A stretch of 64,000 bases of DNA from NCBI RefSeq assembly GCF_001667505.1, contig NZ_LZHZ01000018.1, positions 186,001-250,000 on the forward strand, written 5' to 3'. Below are positions 41,105 through 51,259 of the stretch, piece by piece. Positions within the stretch are counted from its first letter, which is position 1, and each line of letters starts with the position of its first letter. Made by a program: the position numbers and the translations under genes. The notes under the pieces were generated by a model. The model was not told where the DNA came from. It saw only the letters and a program-made list of their open reading frames with translations, and ran no database searches. This DNA comes from Mycobacterium sp. ACS1612. Its GTDB lineage: Bacteria > Actinomycetota > Actinomycetes > Mycobacteriales > Mycobacteriaceae.

Positions 41105-42962
41105 TCGGCGCGTCCTTGTTGACCGGCGTGCCCGCCGCCGGGCTCTGCGTCACCACCGCGTTGGTCCGCTGACCGCTGTTCTGCACGTCCGGCGCGCGGA
41201 TCAGCTGACCGGTCCAACCGTAGCCGGCCCGCAGGTTCGGTTCCACGTCGGTCCAGAACCCGCCGCGCACGTCGGGCATGACGAACTGGTTGCACTCGGA
41301 GAGCTGCAACTGGATCGGGGTGTCGACCGGCGCTTCCTGTCCGGCGGCCGGTAGCGTGCCGATGACCTGACCGCACGGCGCGGTGCTGTCGACCTGAACC
41401 GGTACGACGTTGACGAAGCCCGACGCCGTCAGGATCTGCCTGGCGGGCGCCTCGGTCTGCCCCTTGACGTCGGCCACCTGCCTGCTCCTCGGCCCGTCGC
41501 CGACGACGATGGTGATCTCGTTGGTCACCGCGGACGTCTGGTTCGGGCCGGGGATCGTGGTCAGCACCCGGTCCTTCTGCTCAGTGGTGGACTCCGACCG
41601 GCTCTCCTTGAACTTCCCGAAGCCCGCGTTGGTCAGCCGCTGCACGCAGTCGGCGTAGGTCATGCTCTTGCAGTCGACGACCTCACGCTGCTGAGGACCT
41701 GACGACACGTTCAGCGTGATCTCGTCCCCCGCGCTGATCGACGTGTTGGCAGGCGGGTTGGTGTCGATGACGTGGTCGGGCGGAACGGTGGAGTCCGACT
41801 TCTGCAGCGGGTTGACCTTGAAGCCCGCGTTCTGCAGCTTGGCGATCGCGTCGGCGCTGACCATGTTGCGGACGTCGGGCACCTGCACGTCGCGAGTGTT
41901 GCCGCCGAACATGTTGATGGCGACCGTCACCACGACGGTCAGCACCGCCAGCACCGCTACCGCGATCAGCCAGCGCCCGACCGAACCGCCGCGGTCGGAT
42001 TTGTCGTCGTATCCGGGCTGCGGGCGCCCGACAGGGTCGATCCGATCGGTCCGGTGCTCCGAGGTCGGCGACGACAACATCGACGTCCGCTCGGCGTCGG
42101 TGAGCACCTTCGGCGCCTCGGGTGCCTCGCCGCTGTGCACCCGCACCAGGTCGGCGCGCATCTCCGCGGCAGATTGATAGCGGTTGTCCGGGTTTTTGGC
42201 CAGTGCCTTGAGCACGACCGCGTCGAGTTCCGGCGAGATGTCGTTGTGCCGCTGCGACGGCGGCACGGGATCCTCGCGGACATGCTGATAGGCCACCGCG
42301 ACCGGCGAGTCGCCGATGAAAGGTGGCTCCCCGGTGAGGATTTCGTACAGCACGCAGCCCAGCGAGTAGACGTCGGAGCGCGCGTCGACCTTCTCGCCGC
42401 GGGCCTGCTCGGGCGACAGGTACTGCGCGGTGCCGATCACCGCGGCGGTCTGGGTGACGCTGTTGGCGTCGGCCAGCGCGCGGGCGATGCCGAAGTCCAT
42501 CACCTTCACCGCGCCGGCCTTGCTGATCATGATGTTCGCGGGCTTGACGTCGCGGTGGATGATGCCGTGCTGGTGGCTGAAGTTCAGCGCCTGGCAGGCG
42601 TCGGCGATCACCTCGATGGCCCGCTTGACGGGCATCGGGCCCTCCGAGTGCACGATGTCGCGCAGCGTGACCCCGTCGACGTACTCCATCACGATGTACG
42701 GCAACGGCCCGGTCGCGGTCTCCGCCTCACCGGTGTCGTAGACCGCGACGATCGCCGGATGGTTCAACGCCGCCGCGTTCTGTGCCTCGCGGCGGAACCT
42801 CAGATAGAAGCTGGGATCGCGGGCCAGGTCGGCGCGCAGCACCTTGATGGCCACGTCGCGGTGCAACCGGAGATCGCGCGCCAAGTGCACCTCGGACATC
42901 CCGCCGAAGCCGAGGATTTCACCGAGTTCATACCGGTCGGACAGATGCTGCGGGGTCGTCAT
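41082..42962 (-). CDS. pknB: Serine/threonine kinase PknB with PASTA domains
   Basis: A 626-residue membrane kinase that senses peptidoglycan fragments outside and controls growth, division and wall synthesis inside. Kinase domain: glycine loop [13 protein letters not shown]40, catalytic D138 (HRDVK), DFG D156, activation-loop T170 and T172. A linker follows, then a membrane helix ([20 protein letters not shown]) and four PASTA repeats, the last starting [20 protein letters not shown]. Known targets include CwlM and FhaA, both in this window. The ATG at 42962 overlaps the pknA stop (ATGA); the longer N terminus is rejected. Confidence 0.97.
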   Translation of the reverse strand: MTTPQHLSDRYELGEILGFGGMSEVHLARDLRLHRDVAIKVLRADLARDPSFYLRFRREAQNAAALNHPAIVAVYDTGEAETATGPLPYIVMEYVDGVTLRDIVHSEGPMPVKRAIEVIADACQALNFSHQHGIIHRDVKPANIMISKAGAVKVMDFGIARALADANSVTQTAAVIGTAQYLSPEQARGEKVDARSDVYSLGCVLYEILTGEPPFIGDSPVAVAYQHVREDPVPPSQRHNDISPELDAVVLKALAKNPDNRYQSAAEMRADLVRVHSGEAPEAPKVLTDAERTSMLSSPTSEHRTDRIDPVGRPQPGYDDKSDRGGSVGRWLIAVAVLAVLTVVVTVAINMFGGNTRDVQVPDVRNMVSADAIAKLQNAGFKVNPLQKSDSTVPPDHVIDTNPPANTSISAGDEITLNVSSGPQQREVVDCKSMTYADCVQRLTNAGFGKFKESRSESTTEQKDRVLTTIPGPNQTSAVTNEITIVVGDGPRSRQVADVKGQTEAPARQILTASGFVNVVPVQVDSTAPCGQVIGTLPAAGQEAPVDTPIQLQLSECNQFVMPDVRGGFWTDVEPNLRAGYGWTGQLIRAPDVQNSGQRTNAVVTQSPAAGTPVNKDAPITLAFAS

Positions 42963-44257
42963 TTCCATGTCTGTTCTGGTACCCATGGCGCCACCGGCAC
43001 CTTTGCCGGAGACGCAACGAAGTCGGTATCCCGTTCACCATGACCGATGGTGCCGTCATCGGTCCAACCGGGCATCGCCGTCGGCGACTGGAAGGGGGTC
43101 GTCTGGGTAATCGTATTCGTCACGGTTGGCGGCGGTGACTGCCGGTCCTTCTTGTCTTGGGCGTTCAGCACGATCAGGATCGCGATCACGATGGCCAGGG
43201 CGCCGAGCACGCCCGCGGCCCACAGCAACGCGCGCTGGCCCGACGAGAACGTGCGCCGCGGCGGCGGAGCGCTGCGGTGGCTGCCGGTGACGGGGCGCGG
43301 CCTGGCCGTGGTTGCCGGCGCCCGGCCGGTCATGTCTGCGGCCGCCCGCGCCTGCGCGGCCGACGGCACCGCGGTTGGCGCTGCCCTGCCGATCGACGGT
43401 GCCTGGTTGGGCCGCGGCGGACGGCGACCGGACCGCACCGCGGCGACCGCGTCGGCGAACGGCCCGCCGGACCTGTACCGCATACCGGGGTTCTTCACCA
43501 GCGTGATCTCGATGAGTTCACGCACGTTGGGCGGCAGGTCGGCGGGCAGCGGCGGCGGGGTCTCCTTGATGTGCTTCATCGCGACCGTCAGCGCACCGTC
43601 GCCGGTGAACGGCCGTTTGCCCGAAACGGATTCGTAGCCAACAACTCCCAGCGAGTACACGTCGCTGGCCGCGGTGGCGTCATGTCCGAGCGCCTGCTCC
43701 GGCGCGATGTACTGCGCGGTGCCCATCACCATGCCGGTCTGGGTGACCGGCGCGGCGTCGACCGCCTTGGCGATGCCGAAGTCCGTGAGCTTGACCTGGC
43801 CGGTCGGGGTGATCAGGATGTTGCCCGGCTTCACGTCGCGATGTACCAGGCCCGCGGTGTGCGCGACCTGCAGGGCGCGCCCCGTCTGCTCCAGCATGTC
43901 GAGAGCGTGCCGCAACGACAGCCGGCCGGTCCGCTTGAGCACCGAGTTCAGCGGTTCGCCGTTGACCAGTTCCATCACCAGGTAGGCGGTGCGGCCCTCG
44001 CCGTCCATCTCGGTCTCGCCGTAGTCGTACACACTGGCGATGCCGGGGTGGTTGAGCATCGCGACGGTGCGGGCCTCGGCACGGAACCGCTCGACGAACT
44101 CGGGGTCGGTCGAGTACTCCGCCTTGAGCACCTTGATCGCGACGCGGCGGCCGAGCCTGGAGTCGATGCCCTCCCACACCTGACCCATGCCGCCGGTGGC
44201 GATCAGACGCTGCAGCCGATACCGGCCGGACAGCGTGACTCCGACGCGTGCGCTCAT
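42959..44257 (-). CDS. pknA: Serine/threonine kinase PknA
   Basis: A 432-residue membrane kinase that regulates cell shape and division together with PknB. Kinase domain: [13 protein letters not shown]42, catalytic D141 (HRDVK), DFG D159, activation-loop T172 and T174. A proline/alanine-rich linker (about 285-345) leads to a membrane helix [20 protein letters not shown] and a short outside tail ending VPEQTWK without PASTA domains. The ATG at 44257 overlaps the pbpA stop (ATGA). Confidence 0.97.
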   Translation of the reverse strand: MSARVGVTLSGRYRLQRLIATGGMGQVWEGIDSRLGRRVAIKVLKAEYSTDPEFVERFRAEARTVAMLNHPGIASVYDYGETEMDGEGRTAYLVMELVNGEPLNSVLKRTGRLSLRHALDMLEQTGRALQVAHTAGLVHRDVKPGNILITPTGQVKLTDFGIAKAVDAAPVTQTGMVMGTAQYIAPEQALGHDATAASDVYSLGVVGYESVSGKRPFTGDGALTVAMKHIKETPPPLPADLPPNVRELIEITLVKNPGMRYRSGGPFADAVAAVRSGRRPPRPNQAPSIGRAAPTAVPSAAQARAAADMTGRAPATTARPRPVTGSHRSAPPPRRTFSSGQRALLWAAGVLGALAIVIAILIVLNAQDKKDRQSPPPTVTNTITQTTPFQSPTAMPGWTDDGTIGHGERDTDFVASPAKVPVAPWVPEQTWK

Positions 44258-45729
44258 GAACCCTCCCGAAGCGCCGCCGCGATGGTGGCGCGTCCAATGG
44301 GAGCGGCTACCGCACCGCCGGTCGCAGACAGCCGGTCACCACCGTTTTCGACCACGACAGCAACGGCAACCTTGGGGGCCGATGCCGGCGCGAAAGCGAT
44401 GTACCAGGCGTGTGGCGGCGTATTGCGCGGATCGGTGCCGTGCTCCGCCGTGCCGGTCTTGGATGCGATCTGCACGCCGGCGATGGCTCCCTTCTGCTGC
44501 GTCACCTGCTCGGCGGCGACCATCAAATCCGTAAGTGTATTCGCCACCTGCTCGGACACCGCCCGACGCTCCTCGCGCGGAGCCGTCGTGCTGATGTTGG
44601 CGAGGTCGGGTCCCTTCAGACTATCGACAAGATAGGGCTGCATCGTCACCCCTTTGTTCGCGATGGTGGCGGCGACCAGCGCGTTCTGCAGCGGCGTGAG
44701 TGCGACGTCTTTTTGTCCGATGCTCGACATGCCCAGGGCGGCGGCGTCGGCGATCGGGCCGACGGTGGACTCGGAAACTTGAAGCGGAATGGCCGGGGCG
44801 GGGCTGTCGAGCCCGAACGCCATGGCCGTCGATCGGAGCTTGTCCACCCCGGTGTTGATGCCGAGTTGGACGAAGGCGGTGTTGCAGGACTTGGCGAACG
44901 CATCGCGCAGCGATGCGGTCGGGCCTGCGCCGCATGCCGCGCCGCCGTAGTTCTCCAACGTTGCGGTGCTGTCCGGCAACGGAATTCGCGGCGCCGACGT
45001 CAACTGGGTGTTCTCCGTGGCGCCAGCCTGCAACGCGGCCGCGGTGGTGATCACCTTGAACGTCGAACCCGGGGGATACGTCTCAGCGATGGCCCGGTTC
45101 AGCAGCGGCGAGTCGGGATTGTCGCGCAGCTGCTGCCACGCGGTGGACTGCTCCTGAATGTCGTGGGTGGCAAGCAAATTGGGGTCATACGACGGCGACG
45201 ACACCATCGCCAGCACCTTGCCGGTCGAAGGTTCCAACGCCACCACGGCGCCCTTGCACGGGCCGTTGCAGCCGTCCTCCATCGCATCCCACGCGGCCTG
45301 CTGCACCTGCGGATTGATGGTGGTCGCGACATTGCCGCCGCGCGGGTCGCGGCCGGTGAAGAAGTCAGCCAACCGCCGTCCGAACAACCGCTGGTCGGAG
45401 CCGTTGAGGATGGTGTCCTCAGCGCGCTCGAGGCCGGTGCTGGAATAGCTCAACGAGTAGAACCCGGTGACCGGCGCGTACGCCAGCGGGTTGGGGTAGA
45501 CCCGCAGGAACCGGAACCGGCCGTTGGTCGACACCGAATACGCCAGCAGTTGCCCGCCCGCCGAGATCTGGCCCCGCTGCCGCGAATACTCATCGAGCAG
45601 CACCCGCTGATTACGCGGATCCGCACGCAACCCGTCGGCGGTGAAGACTTGCGTCAGTGTGGCATTCGCCAACAGCAGCACGATCAGGGCCATGATGGTG
45701 ACGGCTATCCGGCGCAGTGAGGTGTTCAT
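44254..45729 (-). CDS. pbpA: Penicillin-binding protein PbpA (class B transpeptidase)
   Basis: A 491-residue D,D-transpeptidase that cross-links peptidoglycan and is needed for normal division. N-terminal membrane anchor [20 protein letters not shown]; dimerisation region after it; transpeptidase motifs PPGSTFKV (SxxK), KSCNTAF (SxN) and [10 protein letters not shown] (KTG). ATG at 45729 overlaps the rodA stop; the longer frame into rodA is rejected. Works with RodA as glycosyltransferase partner. Confidence 0.96.
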   Translation of the reverse strand: MNTSLRRIAVTIMALIVLLLANATLTQVFTADGLRADPRNQRVLLDEYSRQRGQISAGGQLLAYSVSTNGRFRFLRVYPNPLAYAPVTGFYSLSYSSTGLERAEDTILNGSDQRLFGRRLADFFTGRDPRGGNVATTINPQVQQAAWDAMEDGCNGPCKGAVVALEPSTGKVLAMVSSPSYDPNLLATHDIQEQSTAWQQLRDNPDSPLLNRAIAETYPPGSTFKVITTAAALQAGATENTQLTSAPRIPLPDSTATLENYGGAACGAGPTASLRDAFAKSCNTAFVQLGINTGVDKLRSTAMAFGLDSPAPAIPLQVSESTVGPIADAAALGMSSIGQKDVALTPLQNALVAATIANKGVTMQPYLVDSLKGPDLANISTTAPREERRAVSEQVANTLTDLMVAAEQVTQQKGAIAGVQIASKTGTAEHGTDPRNTPPHAWYIAFAPASAPKVAVAVVVENGGDRLSATGGAVAAPIGRATIAAALREGS

Positions 45730-47135
45730 ACCTTCTCGATCACCTCGGTGCTCGCCGCCGCGATCGGCGTGTTGTGCGGCCGGGTGACGATCGGCCTGCG
45801 GGCGGCATGCGAGATGCGCACCAGGATCGCCAGCAACACGTAGTTGGCCAACAGCGACGAACCGCCGTACGACATCCACGGCGTCGTCAATCCGGTCAGT
45901 GGGATCAGCCTGGTGACCCCGCCGACCACGATGAACAGCTGGATCGCCAGCGTGGCCGCCAACCCGGCGGCCAGAAGCTTGCCGAAGCTGTCGCGCACCG
46001 CGATCGCGGTACGCAGTCCGCGGATGATCACGATCGTGTACAGCATCAGCACCGCGGCCAACCCGACCAGACCGAGCTCTTCACCGACCGCGGCGATGAT
46101 GAAGTCGGTTGACGCGGCGGGCACGGTACCCGGTTGACCGTTGCCGAGACCGGTGCCGAAGATGCCGCCGGTGGCGAAGCTGAACAGCGACTGCACCATC
46201 TGATAGCCGGCACCGTCGGGGTCGGCGAACGGGTCGAGCCACGTCTGAACCCGGACCCGGACGTGGTCGAAGATGTAATAGGCGACAACGCTTCCCGTGG
46301 CGAACAGAGCCAGGCCGATGACCACCCAGCTGAACCGGTCGGTGGCCACGTACACCAACACCAGGAACGACGCGTACAACAGCAGCGAGGTGCCGAGGTC
46401 CTTCTCGAACACCATCACGCCGACGGAAGCGATCCAGGCCGCCAGCAGCGGAGCCAGGTCACGCGGCCGGGGCAGGTCCATGCCGAGGAAATGCTTTCCC
46501 GCACTGGTGAACACGCTGCGCTTGGCCACCAGCACCGCGGCGAAGAAGATGAGCAGCAGGATCTTGGAGAACTCCGCGGGCTGAATCGAGAAGCCGGGCA
46601 ACTCGATCCAGATCTTCGCGCCGTTCTGCTCCGACATCGAGCGGGGCAGTACAGCGGGAATGACGAGCAGCACCAGACCGGTCACGCCGCAGACGTAGCC
46701 GTAGCGGGCTAGCATCCGATGGTCGCGCAGGAAGATCACCATCACCGAAAAGCTGATGACACCCACCAGCGTCCACAGCATCTGCTGATTTGCCGTGCCG
46801 CCCAAACCCTTTCCCAGCGGGCCGCCCGCGGCCAGGTCGAGGCGGTGGATCATCACCAGACCGAGGCCGTTGAGCAGCGCGACGACCGGCAGCAGCAGCG
46901 GATCGGCGTACGGGGTGAAGCGCCTGATCGCCAGGTGCGCGCCGGCGAACAGCGCGAGATAGGCCACCGCATATTGGGCGAGGTCCCAGTGCAGACCCTG
47001 CTCCTGGTTGGCCTCGACGAGAAGCAGGGCCACCGTGGTGATCACCGCCGCGAAGATGAGCAAAAACAGCTCGGCGTTGCGGCGGTTCGGCAGCGGCGGC
47101 ATGACGGTGACGGGCGATTGCGGCTGGGTGGTCAT
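45726..47135 (-). CDS. rodA: RodA/FtsW-type peptidoglycan glycosyltransferase
   Basis: A 469-residue SEDS membrane enzyme with about ten or more membrane segments. It polymerises lipid II. Family marks: LPGFSIQPAEFSKILLLIF, FEKDLGTSLLLYASFLVLVY, GYQMVQSLFSFATGGIFGTG and LIPLTGLTTPWMSYGGSSLL. The ATG at 47135 lacks a strong ribosome site. It stands 28 bases after pstP. With pbpA it is the usual polymerase and cross-linker pair. Confidence 0.96.
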   Translation of the reverse strand: MTTQPQSPVTVMPPLPNRRNAELFLLIFAAVITTVALLLVEANQEQGLHWDLAQYAVAYLALFAGAHLAIRRFTPYADPLLLPVVALLNGLGLVMIHRLDLAAGGPLGKGLGGTANQQMLWTLVGVISFSVMVIFLRDHRMLARYGYVCGVTGLVLLVIPAVLPRSMSEQNGAKIWIELPGFSIQPAEFSKILLLIFFAAVLVAKRSVFTSAGKHFLGMDLPRPRDLAPLLAAWIASVGVMVFEKDLGTSLLLYASFLVLVYVATDRFSWVVIGLALFATGSVVAYYIFDHVRVRVQTWLDPFADPDGAGYQMVQSLFSFATGGIFGTGLGNGQPGTVPAASTDFIIAAVGEELGLVGLAAVLMLYTIVIIRGLRTAIAVRDSFGKLLAAGLAATLAIQLFIVVGGVTRLIPLTGLTTPWMSYGGSSLLANYVLLAILVRISHAARRPIVTRPHNTPIAAASTEVIEKV

Positions 47136-47163
47136 GGCAGGGCTGCCCGTCGTGTTCCGGGCG

Positions 47164-48693
47164 TCATGACACTTCCCGGCAGTTCGTTCCCGGTTCTGGT
47201 GGAGGGGGTGGCAATGCGGTCACGGTCGGCTGCGGGGGCGTCGGCGTAGGTGTGGGCGCGGGCGGCGGAGCGCCGGGCGACGGCGGCGCGGGTGGCGGCG
47301 CGGGAGCGGTGACCGTGGTCGGCGTCTCGGGCTCGGGGGACTCGGGGCTGGACTCGGGAATGCCTGGGACGACCGGGGTTTCGGGCAGATGCGGCGTCGG
47401 CGAGGTGGTGGACTTCGGCGTGCGCGGTGCACAGGTCGGAAGGACCGAGCTGCGGGCGAGCTCCTCGATCTGGGCGATGGCGTCGTCCAGAGAACCCGAC
47501 GGCAGACCGGCCACCACCTGCGCGCGTTCGGAGGGCCGCATGTCGTTGACGCCGAGCATGCGGCAGTCCAGGTTGCTCTTGGACTGCCCGACGCTGATCA
47601 GAGACAACTCGTTTCGGGCGTTGAGACAGCCCAACAGGTAGGGCTCCTGAAGTGCTAAACCCAGAAAGGAGCCCTGAACACCGCGCATGATCGACACCGT
47701 GCCGTCGTGCTCGGTGACGTAGTAGTTGCTGCGCACGATCTCCCGGCCGACGGCAAGCCCGGCGAGCACAACGAGCACGAGCAGCACCGCCGCGATGATC
47801 ATCCGGCGCCGTGACCGCGGTCGGCGTTGCGGCTCTTCGGGTTGCGGCAGAACGCGTTTGGCCTCGTTGCGGCGCGGATTGAACGCCGACGCCCGACCGG
47901 CCGCCGTGTTCGGCGGCGCGGTCTGATCGTCGTCGCCGGACACCGCGCCTGCGAGGATGGGCTGGGTCTGGCCGTAGTCGTAGTCGACGACGTCGGCCAC
48001 CACGACGGTGACGTTGTCGGGGCCGCCGCCTCGCAACGCCAATTCGATGAGCCTGTCCGCACTTTCGGCGACGTCGGGGATCTGCAACGCCTCGAGGATG
48101 GTCTCGTGGCTGACCGGATCGGACAGTCCGTCGGAGCACAACAGGTACCGGTCACCGGCGCGCGCCTCGCGCATGATCAGCGTCGGCTCGACCTCGTGCC
48201 CGGTGAGCGCCCGCATGATCAGCGAGCGCTGCGGATGGCTATGCGCCTCCTCGGCGGTGATGCGGCCCTCGTCGACCAGTGTCTGGACGAACGTGTCGTC
48301 CTTGGTGATCTGGACCAGTTCCCCGTCGCGGAGCAGATAGCCGCGGGAGTCGCCGATGTGCACCAGGCCAAGCCTGTTGCCCGCGAACAGGATTGCGGTG
48401 AGCGTGGTGCCCATGCCCTCCAGCTCGGGATCGGCTTCGACGTGTGCGGCGATCGCCGAGTTGCCCTCGCGGACCGCGGCGTCGAGTTTGGACAGCAGAT
48501 CGCCGCCGGGCTCGTCGTCGTCGAGGTGGGCGAGGGCCGCGATGACCAACTGGGAGGCCACCTCACCGGCCGCGTGCCCGCCCATGCCGTCGGCAAGGGC
48601 AAGCAGTCTGGCGCCGGCGTAGACGGAGTCCTCATTGTTGGCGCGGACCAAGCCGCGGTCGCTGCGCGCCGCATATCGCAAAACGAGGGTCAT
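47164..48693 (-). CDS. pstP: PstP, PP2C-type Ser/Thr phosphatase
   Basis: A 509-residue membrane phosphatase that removes phosphates from PknA, PknB and their targets. PP2C motifs: RANNEDSVYAG, LADGMGGHAAGEVAS, VHIGDSRGYLLR, LCSDGLSDPV and GGPDNVTVVVADV. A membrane helix MIIAAVLLVLVVLAGLAVG is near residue 300, followed by an outside domain and a very proline-rich C terminus (about 415-500). In M. tuberculosis it is the only phosphatase of this type. Confidence 0.97.
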   Translation of the reverse strand: MTLVLRYAARSDRGLVRANNEDSVYAGARLLALADGMGGHAAGEVASQLVIAALAHLDDDEPGGDLLSKLDAAVREGNSAIAAHVEADPELEGMGTTLTAILFAGNRLGLVHIGDSRGYLLRDGELVQITKDDTFVQTLVDEGRITAEEAHSHPQRSLIMRALTGHEVEPTLIMREARAGDRYLLCSDGLSDPVSHETILEALQIPDVAESADRLIELALRGGGPDNVTVVVADVVDYDYGQTQPILAGAVSGDDDQTAPPNTAAGRASAFNPRRNEAKRVLPQPEEPQRRPRSRRRMIIAAVLLVLVVLAGLAVGREIVRSNYYVTEHDGTVSIMRGVQGSFLGLALQEPYLLGCLNARNELSLISVGQSKSNLDCRMLGVNDMRPSERAQVVAGLPSGSLDDAIAQIEELARSSVLPTCAPRTPKSTTSPTPHLPETPVVPGIPESSPESPEPETPTTVTAPAPPPAPPSPGAPPPAPTPTPTPPQPTVTALPPPPPEPGTNCREVS

Positions 48694-48701
48694 CTCGCTC
48701 T

Positions 48702-48724
48702 CCCCCTGGCCTTTTGGCCGGGGG
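48702..48724. repeat. GC-rich hairpin between fhaB and pstP
   Basis: CCCCC-TGGCC-TTTT-GGCC-GGGGG with one bulged T. The same GGGGG can also pair with the CCCCC just after it (48727-48731), so two structures compete. It lies in the 52-base gap within the operon. Confidence 0.55.
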
Positions 48725-48745
48725 TGCCCCCACGCGTGCGCGGCG

Positions 48746-49213
48746 TCACGGGCGCAGCTCGATTACCGTCTTGCCGATTCGAACCGGCGTGCCCATCGGA
48801 ACCCGTACCGCCGTAGTCACCTTCGCCCTGTCAAGGTATGTGCCGTTGGTCGATCCTAGGTCCTCGACATACCATTCCGAGCCTCGTGGCGACAGCCTGG
48901 CGTGCCGGGTCGAGGCGTAGTCGTCGGTGAGCACCAGTGTGGAGTCGTCGGCGCGGCCGATCAGGACGGGCTGTGTGCCCAGCGGGATCCGGGTACCGGT
49001 CAGCGCGCCCTCGGTCACCACGAGCTGTCGCACCACATTGCGACGGCCCCGGTTGGGCAGCAACGAGCCGCGCAACGCCAGGCCCCGTCGCACCATGACC
49101 GCTCCGGTCGGCGCATAGATATCGGTCCGCAGGATGCGTAGCACCGACCAGATGAACAACCACAGCAACAACAGGAATCCGACGCGCGTCAGCTGCAGTA
49201 CTAACCCCTGCAT
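48746..49213 (-). CDS. fhaB: FhaB (FipA), FHA-domain membrane protein
   Basis: A 155-residue protein with an N-terminal membrane helix (VGFLLLLWLFIWSVLRI) and a C-terminal FHA domain that binds phosphothreonine: VLIGRADDSTLVL, STRHARLSP, DLGSTNGTYLD. In M. tuberculosis it links FtsZ and FtsQ during stress and is phosphorylated by PknA. It is coded before pstP in the same direction. Confidence 0.95.
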   Translation of the reverse strand: MQGLVLQLTRVGFLLLLWLFIWSVLRILRTDIYAPTGAVMVRRGLALRGSLLPNRGRRNVVRQLVVTEGALTGTRIPLGTQPVLIGRADDSTLVLTDDYASTRHARLSPRGSEWYVEDLGSTNGTYLDRAKVTTAVRVPMGTPVRIGKTVIELRP

Positions 49214-49376
49214 CCGACGTCCTTCCCGTCCCCGTCCCGTACTCGTTCACGTTGCGCCGGCCCGCCGATACGACCCGAGCCACCTTCGGCAACGTCACGA
49301 TACTTGGACAGCGATCGACGTGAGGGTGAAGCGTTCGCTTCTCCCGGTCGTCGCCAGCCAGAACCGGGCCGAGCTT

Positions 49377-50789
49377 TCAGTGAACGCGGACGATGATCTC
49401 AGAGTGGCCCAGGCGGATCACGTCGCCGTCAGCCAGCTGCCACTCCTGCACCGGCGCGTTGTTCACCGTGGTGCCGTTGGTCGAGTTGAGGTCTGACAGC
49501 AGCGCCACCTGGCCGTCCCACCGGATCTCCAGATGGCGACGCGACACCCCGGTGTCGGGCAGCCGGAACTGGGCGTCCTGGCCACGGCCGATCACGTTGG
49601 CGCCCTCGCGCAGCTGATACGTGCGGCCGCTGCCGTCGTCGAGTTGCAGAGTGACCGACGTCGCACCCGTCGTCCCGTAGTCGCCCTGACCGTAACCGCC
49701 GTATCCGGCCGGCTGGCCCTGCTGGCCGTAGTCATATCCGCCACCGCCGGCGGGCTCGGCATAACCCGGCTCCGCGTAGCCCGCGCCGGCAGGCGGCTCG
49801 CCGTAGCGGCCGTAATCCTGCTGGCCGCCATAACCGGCGTCCTGCCGGCCGTAGGCCTGTCCGCCGTACCCACCCTGATCGGGGTAGCCGCCCTGATCCG
49901 GGTAGCCGCCCTGGTCTGGATACGCCGGGCGCGGCTCCTGGCGGCCGTAGCCGCCGTCGGCCTGTCGGCCGTAGTCGTAGTCACCGGCGGGCGGGCCATA
50001 GCCGGGCTGGCCGCCCTGCGGCGGGCCATAGCCGGACTGGCCCCCGGGCGGCTGGCGGTAGCCCTGGTCCGGGTAGCCGCCCTGCTGAGGCGGGCCGTAT
50101 CCGGCCGGCGGGCGCTGCTCGTAGGACGGCGGCGGGTAGCCGCCCTGGTCCGGGTAACCACCCTGATCGGGGTAGCCGCCCTGATCAGGATAGCCGGGCC
50201 GAGGGGGATAGCCCTGGTCGCCCTGCTGCGGGTAGCCGCCCTCTTGAGGCGGATACTGGCCGCGATCGTCCGGACGGCCGTATCGCTCGTCGTAGTACTC
50301 GTCGGCAGGCCGCCCCTGTCCCTGGCCGCGGTAACTGGGATTGTCGCTCATCGCTGGTACTCCTGGTTCTGCGTAGGACGCACGGTCTGGTGGTGGGGCG
50401 GTTTCGCCTCTGGTCGTATCGGGGTTGACCGCTCCACGCGCGCGAAACTGTCCGGTGTGCAGGTTCGGTGATGCCTCGAATCTGACGACAACATCACCAT
50501 ACGTTTGCCATCCCTGCTCATGGATGTATCCCTCCAAGTGCTTGGCGAACGTTGATGACGTGAGGTCGGGGTCGGCGCTCACTTTCTGATAGTCAGGCAC
50601 ACTGAGGGTAATGACGTAGTCGTTTGGCGCCAAAATACGGCCACCGAGCACTTCGCGCGCGTTGGCGTCGGCCTCACGCCGCAGCATGGCTTCGACTTCC
50701 TGCGGCACAATCGATCCGCCGAACACTCGGGCGAAGGCGTCGCCGACAGTCGATTCGAGTTTGCGTTCGATGCGGTCGACCAGACCCAT
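49377..50789 (-). CDS. fhaA: FhaA, FHA-domain protein with repeat-rich linker
   Basis: A 470-residue protein. The N-terminal domain (residues 1-125, FERKL-like start [20 protein letters not shown]) is the FhaA/DUF3662 domain. The middle (about 150-385) is a Gly/Tyr/Pro/Gln-rich linker with many YPDQGG units. The C-terminal FHA domain has [23 protein letters not shown] and [11 protein letters not shown]. In mycobacteria FhaA binds PknB-phosphorylated partners including the MurJ pseudokinase MviN to limit peptidoglycan synthesis. First gene of the signalling operon; ATG at 50789. Confidence 0.96.
   Translation of the reverse strand: MGLVDRIERKLESTVGDAFARVFGGSIVPQEVEAMLRREADANAREVLGGRILAPNDYVITLSVPDYQKVSADPDLTSSTFAKHLEGYIHEQGWQTYGDVVVRFEASPNLHTGQFRARGAVNPDTTRGETAPPPDRASYAEPGVPAMSDNPSYRGQGQGRPADEYYDERYGRPDDRGQYPPQEGGYPQQGDQGYPPRPGYPDQGGYPDQGGYPDQGGYPPPSYEQRPPAGYGPPQQGGYPDQGYRQPPGGQSGYGPPQGGQPGYGPPAGDYDYGRQADGGYGRQEPRPAYPDQGGYPDQGGYPDQGGYGGQAYGRQDAGYGGQQDYGRYGEPPAGAGYAEPGYAEPAGGGGYDYGQQGQPAGYGGYGQGDYGTTGATSVTLQLDDGSGRTYQLREGANVIGRGQDAQFRLPDTGVSRRHLEIRWDGQVALLSDLNSTNGTTVNNAPVQEWQLADGDVIRLGHSEIIVRVH
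49873..50195. repeat. Coding minisatellite in the fhaA linker
   Basis: Short units coding for YPDQGG (minus strand), mostly 18 bases long, occur in two clusters at about 49873-49925 and 50134-50195, with related units between. They keep the frame. Length is likely to vary between strains. Confidence 0.8.
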
Positions 50790-51049
50790 ATCACCGCCCG
50801 CCTCACTCGTAGTTGTCCGTCAGCCCTGCCCACGGGCCGGTGCGCCAGCGTGTCGCCTGGGCACTTGACTTATCTGCATGGTATCGGCCGAGTGCGTCGC
50901 AGCGGGACCAACAGAATTCTGAGAATCGAATTGATGCAGGTCACGTAGCCTGATCGTGATGCGTTCACAACGTATTGGCAGGGGCAGCGGGGCGGATCGG
51001 TACGGTTGGGGGACCGGGTGCTGACCGTGATAGGCTCCCCCGGTTGTTG
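50790..51049. promoter_or_regulatory. fhaA-tRNA-Leu intergenic region
   Basis: A 260-base spacer between divergent fhaA and tRNA-Leu. It should hold the promoter of the long fhaA-to-pknB operon and that of the tRNA. No other feature is seen. Confidence 0.45.
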
Positions 51050-51132
51050 GGGCGAGTGGCGGAATGGCAGACGCGCTGGCTTCAGGTGCCAGTGTCCTTC
51101 GGGACGTGGGGGTTCAAGTCCCCCTTCGCCCA
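51050..51132 (+). tRNA. leuT: tRNA-Leu (CAG)
   Basis: An 83-base type II tRNA. Acceptor GGGCGAG pairs TTCGCCC with one G-T. Anticodon stem-loop CTGGCTTCAGGTGCCAG has CAG at 51083-51085. The long variable arm TGTCCTTCGGGACG and T-loop GGTTCAAGTCC are present. Discriminator A at 51132; CCA not encoded. Confidence 0.96.
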
Positions 51133-51259
51133 CAAATCGAAATGAGGCGGGCCGCCCAAATGGGTGGCTCGCCTCGTTTATTCGCCAATCCCTTCCAATG
51201 TCTCCGGACACCTGTCGGAGGCCGTTGTATTTCGACTCAGGCACGGTAGCTTTTTGCGA

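Noticed and set aside
49873-50195. Short spaced repeats resembling a CRISPR array
   Set aside because: The repeats are coding, in frame, without unique spacers of constant length, and no cas genes are near.
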